This document shows, one piece after another, positions 11,501-22,200 of a DNA stretch of 64,000 bases. How positions within the stretch are numbered: position 1 is the first letter of the stretch; each line of letters opens with the position of its first letter. Position numbers and translations under genes: made by a program. Origin of the DNA: Globodera rostochiensis (lineage: Eukaryota > Nematoda > Chromadorea > Rhabditida > Heteroderidae); the NCBI GenBank assembly GCA_018350325.1, contig JAEVLN010000015.1:1012008-1076007 (forward strand), read 5' to 3'. The notes below the pieces were generated by a model. It was not told the DNA's origin and ran no database searches. It saw only the letters and a program-made list of their open reading frames with translations.

Positions 11501-12195
11501 AGTTCGGTGCCGGGCGTATCAACCGGTATGTCCGTCCTGCTTGGAGGAGAGGACCCCCATCTTCCGTCCGGATCGTCTCGACATTCGCACGACGAACGGG
11601 ACGGACTCGGCAGCAGAACAACAAACGGCACGGGCACAAATCCCTCCGCGCACGCCAAAACATCGCCACAGCAAAAGACGACAGCATCGACGGGCGGCAT
11701 AAATGGCGGTGAAGTCATCAACGGGTTGGCCGGGTTCGGCACCGCCTTCGGCGCCCCCTTCCCAACACCGGCAGAACTCACATTGGCACATCAACAAATG
11801 TGGGCAACGGCGGACACCGCCCCCGGGGGCCCGCAGTTCGGTGAGAGCGCCTTAAAGTTGCTGTTGCTCCCCCTGTCTAAACTGGACTTGTTCCTTCAGC
11901 ATTGACAGGCTACGCAAACCCACCCGGCCCGTTCCATTACACGTTGGGATGCCCTACGGCGCCTTCTGCGGTCGGCATGGACGCCTCGGGCACGGCGCTT
12001 GGCCCCTTTGCCCCCTTCCCGGCTCCCTACTTTCCCGCCGGTGCCCCCGCCGACCATCCGCTCAGCAACAAGTTGGACACGGCCATCCCGTACGCCACCT
12101 ACGAATCATATGCAATGGCGGCGGCATCGGCTGCCGCCTTCGCTGGAGGCGGCACCTATCCGCACTTCTACGGCGGACAGTTTTCCACTCAGTAG
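8557..12195 (+). CDS. ceh-43: Distal-less-family homeobox transcription factor (CEH-43 type)
   Basis: Six coding exons: 8557-8930, 9234-9415, 9799-10000, 10432-10507, 11231-11840, 11900-12195; all phases close, 579 aa. The homeodomain (about residues 234-295) is split over exons 3-5. It contains RKPRTIYSS at its start, the Distal-less signature [12 protein letters not shown] in helix 2, and [11 protein letters not shown] in the recognition helix. These identify the Dll/Dlx family, whose nematode member CEH-43 is a nuclear DNA-binding regulator of head hypodermis and neurons. The helix is followed by SKKQ where SKYKK is usual, a small deviation. Flanks are low-complexity: three DQKP repeats in exon 1, poly-Gly before the homeodomain, His-rich HHHAHHH after it, and an Ala/Pro/Tyr-rich C-terminus. 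The protein is longer than typical Dll proteins (300-400 aa). Start chosen as the first in-frame ATG after an acceptor at 8520. Intron 4 carries a minisatellite. Confidence 0.93.
10515..10850 (+). repeat. Minisatellite in the homeobox intron
   Basis: About ten units of 25-38 bp, each with gtcgacacgatgcca and a G-run or ggcccccggggg segment of variable length. It starts right after the donor of intron 4 of the Distal-less gene. The G runs make slippage and G-quadruplex formation likely. Frames through it look like Gly/His/Asp repeat proteins but are intronic. Confidence 0.9.
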
Positions 12196-12853
12196 GGCAG
12201 CACAACAACAACGCTTCATCTGCGAGCAGTACCGCGCCACCGATAAACGGAGGAGGAAAAGCGAATGATTCGATCCAATTAGTGAGCAAAATTGTCTTTT
12301 GGCCGTCAAACTGTGTTCTGCCACCGCCCCACGCCTCTCGTCCTCATCCCCCGAGGCGTTCGTTCATTTCTTTGTCCTATCTCAGAATTCTTTGTCCTCA
12401 AAATGATTTCGATTTGATCTTTTTTCCCCCTCTCTCTCTGTCTCTGCACATCCCAGGACTGGTTTTCTTGCGCGAAAATGTTGTTGAACCAATGACTGCC
12501 ACGGAACACAGCGCCCTGGTAAACATTTCGGTAACATTTCCCCCAAATCACAAAAATATTTAACGGATTAGAGCAAAAGCAAATAAAAACATCTGTTGAC
12601 AAATGAAATAAGGCAGCGGGAAGTCGCCCGTGGGGGCCCGGACAATTTTTGTCGGCCAAATTTCAAAGCAGGAAAGTTTGAACAGCTTGAGAAAAGAGCA
12701 TTTCCGGGGCTCTAGGGCAGAAATTTTTGAAAAAGCAGCAGAGCGCAGAGGCTGCGGAAACCCCTCAATTTATTCGTGCCGATGGCAACTTCCACCACTC
12801 GGGACGGATGACACTCCCCCCCCCCCCGGCACTTCCCCCCCTCCTCCCGGCAC

Positions 12854-15800
12854 TCAATGCCTTCCCTCATTGTTTCCCTCATCATCGTCCAACCATTTTT
12901 CTCTTTTCTCTTCAACTTCCGCCGCCTTCCGTCCGTTCATCCGGCTAATGCCGTCGTCGCTGTCGTCATTCTCTTCCCCTCCGGCGCATATCCATCGAAT
13001 TGGACGCGTCAGTGTCGTGTCGATGAGCAAGGCGATGATCAACGAGCAGACCAGAATGCCAATCCATGTGAGTACCTTTTACGGTAGGGGGGGGGGGCAA
13101 ATCAAACCCGTATAAGACGGGACAAACGGTGGAAAGGAGCGTGGAGTGGACGGGACGGTGCAGGGAGGAGAACAGTGACAGGGCAATTGGCTAAATGCAA
13201 ATTATTCCGATTGGATTGCCCTCCCCCTCCGGGTTGGTTGTTCTCCAAGAACGGGGCGAACTTCCCGTCGTCGCCGTTCTTCTCAACTCGCCTCGGCGAG
13301 CAGCAGCACGGGCAGCACCAGCTTCGAGAGCGGGTGGAAGCAGCGCCAGCAGAAAAAGGAACTCATTGCTTTGGGGGGATGGGATATGTTCACGACGTCC
13401 AGAGGGACGGCGGACGCCTTTTTATTGCCACCACCGACCATTTCCCCGCGAGGCATCCAACAGAATCGCCCAGCAAACCAGCAAAATGCCCCACAGGGGA
13501 CGATGGAGCGCGGCGTAAAGGGCGGAGAAGAACGACCAGGGAACGATTTGGTTGAAGGCGTGCGGTGAACGTGTCCAAAGCCAATGCGGCGTCCACAAAA
13601 GGAGGGCCATCAGAAGGATGATGAGAAAGGAGCCGAGGGGGCACAATGCCTGAAGGGCACATTTACCGACTTTTGGGGGGGGGCATAACCCACCCGGAGG
13701 AGATGTTTCTGATGGTCAAGTCGGGGCAGGACCCAGAGGGCGGCGACCAGTCCAACGAGAAAAGGACCGGCACGGGAAATCGGATTCAGGAACAGCAGGT
13801 TGGCAAACGGGCCGAACGAGGACTGACTGGAGGAGGAAATCGAATCGAATGGTTACGGCACGGCAATGAATGGTGGGTTAAAACGCGGCACACTTACTTC
13901 ATTTGATGGGGGATCAACGTTGGAGGTGTGTCAAACAAAAGTGCCACCGCCAGCGGGAAAATGATGCTGAGGACGGACGGCACAGACAGTGCCCAAAGGA
14001 GCGGAGTTTGGTGCCGCGGGAACAGCCAGAGCGCAAGCAGTACAAGCAGCAGAAACTGCGCCTCGAGGGCGTAGAGAAAACCCGCGTCAAGGCACAAAAA
14101 TTAATACGCAATGATTCAAATTGAATATGCCAAATTTAATGTAAACAAAAAGGAGCAAACGAACGAACTGTTTGGGAGTAGCCGAAAAGGTTGTTCACCT
14201 AAAGGGGGGGGGGGAAGGCTTTTGTTAGCGGTGATCGGACAGATTTTGTTTCGATTTGCCCTCCCCGGCACCAACCAACAGCAAATTGGTCGGCCAATTT
14301 CGCTCGCATCTCTGGGCCACGTCAATGCGCGACCACATTGGACCTTCGCCGAGAAAGGCGAACAGAAATGCCATTGTCAGCGTGCACAAAAAGTAAAGAG
14401 GCAAAAGACTGTAAATGTGTCGAATTTAAACAAAAACGTTTTGAGAGTGCCATTGTAAACGAAGGCATTCCGGAATCCAAAATTCAGGCTCCCCTCAAAA
14501 ATATCCGGAATTCCAGGCCTAAAAATGTCCACTCCCCAAAAATGCCAGGAATCTCCGGCTCCCCAAAAATGCCAAGAATCCGGTTACGCCTCTGTTCCAA
14601 AACCAACCGAAGGAAGCGCCGCTTCAGCACACGGACTAATTGTGCCAGGCGCGTTCGCGTCTTCAAAGAGTCATTGCCGCCGGCAGTGCCGAGGGCATAT
14701 TTATGCGCCAGTTGAAAAGTGCCAAGCGCGAAAAGGCCATCGGCGTACAACGAATAATTGACCATTGGCTGTGCCAACGAACTGTCCAACAGCACGTAAT
14801 GGTGCCCAATGTTCTCTGATCGTATAAAGATGGCATTTTTGCAGTTTAAAGCTTTTTTATGAATGAGTTTGTTTGTCCATCGAATTTGGATGCTTATTAT
14901 TAGGGTTGTTCAAGACTTGAAATTTACCAAGAATCGAGACCGAGACTCTCGAACTATTATGTAGTTTTGTCCACTCATTCATTGATCACTTACTCACCGA
15001 GGAATGGCATCACCCACACCTAAATACATATAACAAACAGCGCGACAACATTTAATCTAGGGTTGTTCTCCGACCCCTCGAGGGGTGGGGGGAAGTCGGG
15101 GGTCGGGGAGGTCGGGGTTGGCCATGTCGGGGATCGGAGACCAACTATTTTAAGCCCCTGCTGATGATTGATCATCGATCACCTGCGCGTATCCGAACAC
15201 CAGCATGGCGGCGGAAACGCACTGAAGGCCTTGAACTGCTTGGAAAGGCGCCTGGGGGGGACGGATGGTGCGCAGCGCGTGGCGGAGATGCGTTTGCAGT
15301 GACAGAGCGATCAATGGTCGTGGGAGGGAAAGAGAGGGGCGAAACCAGCGGGCGAGGGACACCGCAAACACCAGAGACAGCCAGAGAAGGCAGACAGCCA
15401 GCAGAAGCAAGGCGGGAAACGGCAGGGCACGGGACGGAGAGCATCGGAACCTGGACATCATGGACCGTGCCGACACAAAGTTGGGAATTTGGAGGAGGTT
15501 TGAGAACTGAACCTGGATGGGCTGGTGTTCGGCCACGTCTGAAAGGGTTCTGTTGTTGTTGTTGTTGTTGTTGTTGTTGAACAACAACGAGTTCAAGCAA
15601 CTCACACTCCACTAGCCCACGCGTTTCGTGCTGCTCGCAATTGGCCGGCAAACAGATGCCCAACACAATCTCCAGCGGCTCCAAGCTGTCCGCGCACTGT
15701 CCCGCGTTCAGCAACACACCGTCCGGGACAAGAAATTCGAGCAGACAATACTGACCGTTGAAGAGACCATCACTTAAGCACAAAGTCAACAAAATCCGAT

Positions 15801-16491
15801 CCTTTTTTTGAACATTGATCACTCACGTCCGCAAACGCTGACACTGCTCATAGTCGCCCAGCCAATGGTAGTTGCCATCGCTGTGCCAATGGGCACCCTT
15901 TTGTCCATTAATTTTTGTCCATTTTTTACCCACCTTATGCCCGAGGGCATCTTTCCCAACGAGTCGATCCCTGAGGGAATTAATTGATTGATCAGAACGC
16001 GATTTAACTTGAGAAGGCGGCCCGCCTTTGACTTACATGTCAGCACCCATTTATTCTCTCTGTAGAGAGCGTCGTTTTTCTGACGGCACTCGGCACACTG
16101 TGCTGGTGCCTCGGCAGCCCCCGGGCACTCCGTCCGCAGTGATCGGATCAACTGCGTGAGGGAGCAGAACAAATGCGACACGTCCGCGCGACACTGCTCG
16201 GACACCGTGTCCAACCTAATGGATTAATTCAAATAAACAAAGTGTCAACCGATCGATCGGTCGATCAGTGACGGCGGGTCCTTACTTTGATCCATTTTGA
16301 CAAAGCCATTCAAAGGTGTCGGCTGTGTGCACTATTTTCTGGATGGAGGGCAATCGGAACTGGTCCAGGGGTTTCGGTCGGGGTGGGATGTGCAACGGAC
16401 AGAGCAAACAAGCGGAGGACGGCGAGGGAATGGCAATCAGCAAAAGGAGAATGGCACGAAGCATGGACAAAAATCTTTTGGGGGAAAGCAT
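12854..16491 (-). CDS. NRF-6-type membrane acyltransferase (acyltransferase-3 family)
   Basis: Fifteen minus-strand exons: 16491-16286, 16215-16037, 15970-15934, 15880-15827, 15772-15606, 15538-15183, 14813-14608, 14408-14276, 14198-14169, 14094-13898, 13826-13694, 13649-13439, 13368-13292, 13190-13128, 13075-12854. Phases close for 756 aa, typical of the NRF-6/NDG-4 family. Residues 1-27 form a signal peptide. A Cys-rich NRF domain follows (CLPANC, DSLGKMPSG). Hydrophobic segments then match the acyltransferase-3 domain: RRFLR plus LLPLYFL, GPMWSRIDVAQRC, RAGPFLVGL, FHPLSKLV, LHRPVHST. Family members transport or modify lipids and drugs in intestine and epidermis. Oddities: a GC donor after 13292; a non-AG acceptor (TTTTTG) before 14094; and replacement of conserved Arg and His in the first acyltransferase motif (QGLQCVSAAMLVFGY). 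It could be a functional divergent paralogue or be decaying. Confidence 0.85.
15059..15146 (+). repeat. Foldback repeat, copy 1 (intronic)
   Basis: An about 90-bp stretch made of gtcgggg units, with ends resembling gggttgtt(c)tccgaccc and gtcggggatcggagaccaac. It lies in intron 6 of the NRF-6-like gene. A near-identical copy in reverse orientation lies at 38893-38985. Confidence 0.75.
15551..15580 (+). repeat. (TTG)n microsatellite in an intron
   Basis: About nine TTG triplets within intron 5 of the NRF-6-like gene. Read on the minus strand it would code poly-Gln, but a consensus donor (GTGAGTTG at 15605) and an acceptor at 15539 place it inside the intron. Confidence 0.85.
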
Positions 16492-17783
16492 TACGTTTAT
16501 GGGAGACGTAGCAGCAACAGCTGCAGCACAACCAACCTCATTTGGAAACAGAAATTTTGGCCGTTTAAACGGCTTGAAAAGTGTTCAATTTCAGTCGAGA
16601 ATGTGCAGCAGCAACAGCAGGTCGGTCGATAATCTCACAAGAAGTGATTGGAGAAAACGGCGGACGAGCAAAATAAAATAATAAATTGGTGAGTCGTCGC
16701 TGGAGACTTTGCCCCCCCCCGGCCCTCTCTTTCCGTTGTTCTCCTGGCCATTCATTGGTAAAGTCCGTCGCCACTGACACTAATTATAAGTGATTAATTG
16801 ATAAGGGTAATCAGGGAAGATGGAATCAAAATCTCTTAATCAAACCGGCCACTAAAAGCCTATGGGGTCATTAGGGTTTTAAATTTTCCTAATTTGTAAG
16901 TGCTATGCAAAAGATCGATCTTTCAACTAAACCCATATTCGGAAGCTGGCAAAGTTTATTTCAGACAAACTAAAATGCAAATTCTTCCGACAATTCTGTC
17001 GAATTTGTGTGCTGTTTGTCCATCGATGTTTTGCCTCCAATCGGATTTTCTTTGCGGCGGTTCGAACTGAAAAGATATTGGGGGATTCCTGACCAGTGAT
17101 CAGAAAACTGATCAAGACTTTGTTCTGATGGAGGTGCCGCTTTACGTTGTTGTTGTTTTTGCTAGGCTAGGCGGGGGACGGGGGCGAGTTGTTTAGCTTT
17201 GCCTTCCTAATAATTCATTTACATTTCAAATACATTTTACTTCTCTAAATGCGCGATAGAGTGAGGATTTTTAGGCAAATATAGTAAATGCCTTTTTCGG
17301 AAGCTTTGTTTTCGTGAGTATGCACGACAAACATGTTTTTTGTCGGAAATTTCGTTGTTTTAACGAAGCTGTTCGGTGCCATAAGCACTAATTTTTTCAA
17401 AATTCAATTTTTGGTTTTCCTTGCCTGAAATGCACCATCTTTGCTCAAGTTTTCGAGCATTTTTGATAGTTAGAAAAAAACTCTGTAACTTTAACCGCAA
17501 AAAAGCCAGCTGACAGCGAGCGCCCGCCGCTGAGACTAAATTGCTCTGACCGTTCGCCTCACGTCTTTTCCCTTTTGTATTATGGCCATGGGCTTATGGT
17601 CAAGTGAATTGTTGCTGAACGAGCGAACAAACGAAGCATGAAAAATGCGTTCGTTGATTGTTCAGAAGTCGAATGGGCGGTTATACCAAAAAAACATATC
17701 ATCAAGCAGATAAATTTTTGCTGTTCTCATAGAAACAACATTTGAGTGCTGGCCTGGCCAAGAAATGCAAAATGTAAAACATA
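16492..17783. other. Intergenic, no gene seen
   Basis: AT-rich sequence with no exon chain that I can support. It holds the probable promoter of the NRF-6-like gene at its left end and several taggcaaat or ttttaggc segments (17255-17300) similar to the dispersed repeat noted near 18800-19200. Confidence 0.4.
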
Positions 17784-18650
17784 TTGCTTTTGCTGAATTG
17801 GCTCTTTTGCTTTTAGCTGAATTGGCTCTTTTGCTTTTTGCTGAATTGGCTCTTTTGCTTTTTGCTGAATTGGCTCTTTTGCTTTTTGCTGAATTGGCAC
17901 TTTTGCTTTTGCTGAATTGGCTCTTTTGCTTTTGCTGTTATTGGCTCTTTTGCTTTTGCTGAATTGGCTCTTTTGCTTTTTGCTGAATTGGCTCTTTTGC
18001 TTTTTGCTGAATTGGCTCTTTTGCTTTTGCTGAATTGGCTCTTTTGCTTTTGCTGAATTGGCTCTTTTGCTTTTGCTGAATTGGCTCTTTTGCTTTTGCT
18101 GTTATTGGCTCTTTTGCTTTTGCTGAATTGGCTCTTTTGCTTTTTGCTGAATTGGCTCTTTTGCTTTTGCTGAATTGGCTCTTTTGCTTTTGCTGTTATT
18201 GGCTCTTTTGCTTTTGCTGAATTGGCTCTTTTGCTTTTGCTGAATTGGCTCTTTTGCTTTTTGCTGAATTGGCTCTTTTGCTTTTGCTGTTATTGGCTCT
18301 TTTGCTTTTGCTGAATTGGCTCTTTTGCTTTTGCTGAATTGGCTCTTTTGCTTTTGCTGAATTGGCTCTTTTGCTTTTGCTGAATTGGCTCTTTTGCTTT
18401 TGCTGTTATTGGCTCTTTTGCTTTTGCTGAATTGGCTCTTTTGCTTTTGCTGTTATTGGCTCTTTTGCTTTTGCTGAATTGGCTCTTTTGCTTTTGCTGA
18501 ATTGGCTCTTTTGCTTTTGCTGTTATTGGCTCTTTTGCTTTTGCTGAATTGGCTCTTTTGATTTTGCTGAATTGGCTCTTTTGCTTTTGCTGAATTGGCT
18601 CTTTTGCTTTTGCTGAATTGGCTCTTTTGCTTTGCTGGAATTGGCTCCTT
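17784..18650 (+). repeat. Large 23/24-bp minisatellite
   Basis: Roughly 37 units of ggctcttttgctttt(t)gctgaatt, with interspersed units ending gttatt instead of gaatt. Units of 23 and 24 bp alternate, so no reading frame survives the whole array. The minus strand is stop-poor and yields Lys/Gln/Ser-rich pseudo-proteins (AKAKEPIQQKQ-like). One unit has gattttg instead of gcttttg (about 18560). Confidence 0.95.
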
Positions 18651-18779
18651 ACGTAGAAAAGTATTAAAAAAAAATGGATGCAATGATCAACTGTGCAGAA
18701 GAACTGGCTTTTTATAGACATTTCAGTAAGGAATTTGTGGAAAATGATAAACATTTCGCCAAACGTCACAGCAATAATT

Positions 18780-19202
18780 CAAATGAAATTGTGGATTTTA
18801 GGATTTTTTCCTAAAAACGCAAAAAAAAAAAGTTCCTCAAAAGCCTCAAAATAGGCACTAAAAATGGCCTGAATAGTTCCTAAAAGTCTCAAAATTAATG
18901 GTGTAAGTGGCCTCAAAATTTTGATTCTTACTAAGTCAATTGAAAAATATCGATAATTTAAAATTTGCATTTTTCGCGTGCAAATTTCCGTCTTTAGGGG
19001 TGCATGCATTTTTCGGTTTAGATGCCTATTTTTATGCGAACTTGGCACAGTTAGTTAAGCACGAAAAACATGTTTTTAGCTTTATTTGGAGCTTTTAGAG
19101 TGGACTTTATAATGCCTGTTTATGCCTATTTTAGAACTTTTTTGTGCCTATTTAGGCGCCTATTTGCAATTTTTCGTGCCTAAAAGTAGCAGCCCTGTTG
19201 AT
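18780..19202. repeat. Possible non-autonomous transposon remnant
   Basis: AT-rich segment dense in cctaaaa, ggcacta and gcctattt words and ending in cctaaaagtagcagccctg. Its reverse complement starts cagggctgctacttttagg, which resembles hAT-type terminal repeats. A degenerate similar end (tagggctacgatttttagg) occurs at about 25845. I cannot define the other end or a target-site duplication here. Confidence 0.35.
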
Positions 19203-19287
19203 GGTTGTTGAAGATGAGAAAATTTATAGCTTTTCAAATTGAAATATGATGGTACCGTAATTTTAACAATTACCCGCACACTTTAGA

Positions 19288-22200
19288 ATGGGCTACGATA
19301 ATGTAGGATTTGCGTTGGCTTGTGCGGTTGGTGCAAGTGCGGTTGGCGTAACAGCACTAAGCGTCCCATTTGTTCTGCCCGCCTTCCGACGCGTCTGTCT
19401 CCCGTACGTTCCGGCAACGGAGTGCCAAATCAAAAATGTGATGAGACTGCTCGAAAAATGCCCTCCTGTTCCCATTAGTCCGCTAATTGATCTGGGCAGT
19501 GGAGATGGGCGTGTTGTAAGTTTTTTTTTTTTGTTCTGTTCAGATATTCAAATAATAAATTATATATAATGGAGCTGTACGTGCAATAATTTTCACTGCC
19601 AATGAAATTTGGTGAGCAATTAGCAAGCCATTTGACGCCCGAGTGGCGCAAGCAGTACATTCGTTATGAAGAGCTTAAATCAATGCTTTACGATTTGATG
19701 TTAGAAGCACCAACGGAAACGGACGCACGCGATCAGTAAAAATTAGCCTTGCATAATTTGTATGTATTTAATTTAATTAATCCGCGCACTTTTTAGGTAC
19801 GTTACCCAAATGGATGAAACATTTTTCGCCGAATGTGAAAAGGAGTTGACGAAGATCAGCCTATTTTTTAGTCAAAAAATTGCTGAGGCTCAAGGCAAAT
19901 ACCACGAATTGAGCGCGGAGTTGAACACGTTCACCGAGTCAATTGAGTCGCGTCAAACTCCGCTCGCACATCGAAATAATGTGCGCGTGCGCTTCAGCGC
20001 CAGCACAAAGTTGGGCCAGTCCAGCAAACTGCAGAGGGAACAAGCGAAGACGGCACAACAACTGAAACTTGCATTCAGCGAGTTCTACCTGAACCTTGTC
20101 CTGTTGCAGAACTATCAAGTATTTATTTACTTTTTTTAATGGTGAAAAAATTATTCTGAATTGTGTCATCCAAATTTATGCCTGCCTGATCGTTGGTGAT
20201 TTAAATCGATCTGTTTCAGCAATTGAATGCCACTGGCTTCCGCAAAATTTTAAAGAAACACGACAAATTGATGCTAAATGACCGTGGAATTGTGTGGCGA
20301 ATAAATCGAGTGGAAAAGTCGACATTCTTTTTGAATGCGGACATTGAATCGCTGATCAACAACGTGGAAACAACCGTGATCAACGAGCTCGAGGGGGGCA
20401 ACAGGCAGGCCGGCATGAAACGCCTCAAAGTGCCTCCCCTCAGTGAAAAGGTGGGGGGGGGGGGGGTGCTGGTCGAGTACATTTACAACAAATTTTCCAA
20501 CACCAATTTTTATGCTACTGCTATAAACGTTCAGCAAAGTGCCAGCACAACTTTTTCTTTGGGCATGTTTATGGGAATTTTCATTGTGCTGGCGGTGGCC
20601 ATTATTTTGTCATCAATTGGACTGCAACATGGCGACAATAATGGGCAACCAAAATGGGTTGCGGTCCGTCTCTTCCGCGGATTCTTTCTCTGTTTTCTCT
20701 CAATGTGGCTTTGCGGTTTAAATATGTAAAAATTATTTGTTTTAAATGTTTTCATAATTCTAATTTTTGCACATTTTTGAAGGTACGGTTGGGCAGCGTC
20801 TGGTGTTAATCATGTGCTGATTTTTGAGGTTTGTCTTACAATTTATTTATTGCTGGTAAAGCAAAAAGTTGGGAATTGGGCTGAACTGACTGACCTTCTG
20901 TTCATGAATTAACAATTGCAGGTCGACCCGCGCAACCATCTTACGTATCAGACGATTATGCAAATTTCCTCTTTTTTAATGATGCTTTGGGCGCTGGCCG
21001 TTCTCGGTTTTTTGTACGCCGATTGGCTCTTTCTGCCACCATTTCTCTTCCCGCTGCTGTTGATGTTCGTCTGTGTGCTGTTTCTGCTGACCCCCTTCAA
21101 AAGTCCGGACCAATTCTTCCATAGAAATTCGCGTTTTTGGTTCCTCAAGCATTGCTTCAACTGTTTGACTGCACCGTTTCATTTCGTCACTTTCTCCGAC
21201 TTTTGGCTGGGCGACCAAATGAACTCGTTGACGTTTGTTTTGTTCTCCATGCAACAATTCTCTAAGATATGCTTCTGTCTCTCCCCGTTTAGCACCTGTT
21301 TTCTAGACCTCCAATACTTTATTTGTTTCTACGCCACTGAAGTTGACTATTCCGGCGCCCAACTGCACGTGCGGACACTCAATGTGACGGAAGGTCCAAT
21401 TCCGTGGGGTTTTGTGGATGTAAACACCGGACAGGACATGTGCGTGTCCTCCGTCGGCATTCGGTCGGCTGTTTCTGTTCTGCCTGCACTTGTGCGTTTT
21501 CTGCAATGTCTTCGACGCTATCGGGACAGTCGGGCATGGCATCCGCATTTGGTGAACGCGGGCAAATACGCGACAACATTTTTGGTATTTTAATTGTTTT
21601 GCCGACATGTTCAGTGCGGTTTTTTTGTTGTCCGGAAAATGGTTGAATTTTTTTTGTTGTTTTTTAGGTTGTAGCAACGAACTCTCTCAGCAAATGGTGG
21701 TCCATGGAAAAAGCATCAGACACAACACTGTTCTTTTACCTGTGGATTGCCTCGTACATAATCAGTTTTACGTATACATTTCTGGTAGTAAAACGATTTT
21801 TGTTAACATATTCCCACAGGGCTTTGCTCTTTCACCATGTTTTAGTGGGACGTTTTTATGGATTGGGGTTTGATTGATCCAAAAGCGCCCAAAGAAGCGC
21901 CATTCTTACGCGAGGAAATGATTTACGGCAGCAAATGGTATTATTATTTTGCAATCTTCGAAGACTTTGTGCTGCGTCTCTCGTGGGTTATGAACGTGTC
22001 GCTGGCCGAGGCATGGTCGTGTCATTTCGTTCAGCTCAATTTGACTGACCTTTTGTGATTGGTTAGCGGCTAATTTAGGACTTTGCACGCCGACTTCCTT
22101 GTCTGCATTATGGCACCGTTGGAAGTGATCAGAAGGTTTGTTTTTGTGCTCATTGAACGTGTTGGATTGGATGATGACATGGCCCAAACACGGGGACGGA

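Noticed and set aside
15172..15822. Poly-Gln stretch in a continuous minus-strand frame
   Set aside because: A consensus GTGAGTTG donor and cag acceptor remove the (CAA)n part, and only that splice leads into the frame with the acyltransferase membrane segment.
18290..18769. Minus-strand frame of 159 codons, Lys/Gln/Ser-rich
   Set aside because: It is a stop-free reading of the 23/24-bp minisatellite. The frame breaks wherever 23-bp units occur and there is no homology or splice signal.
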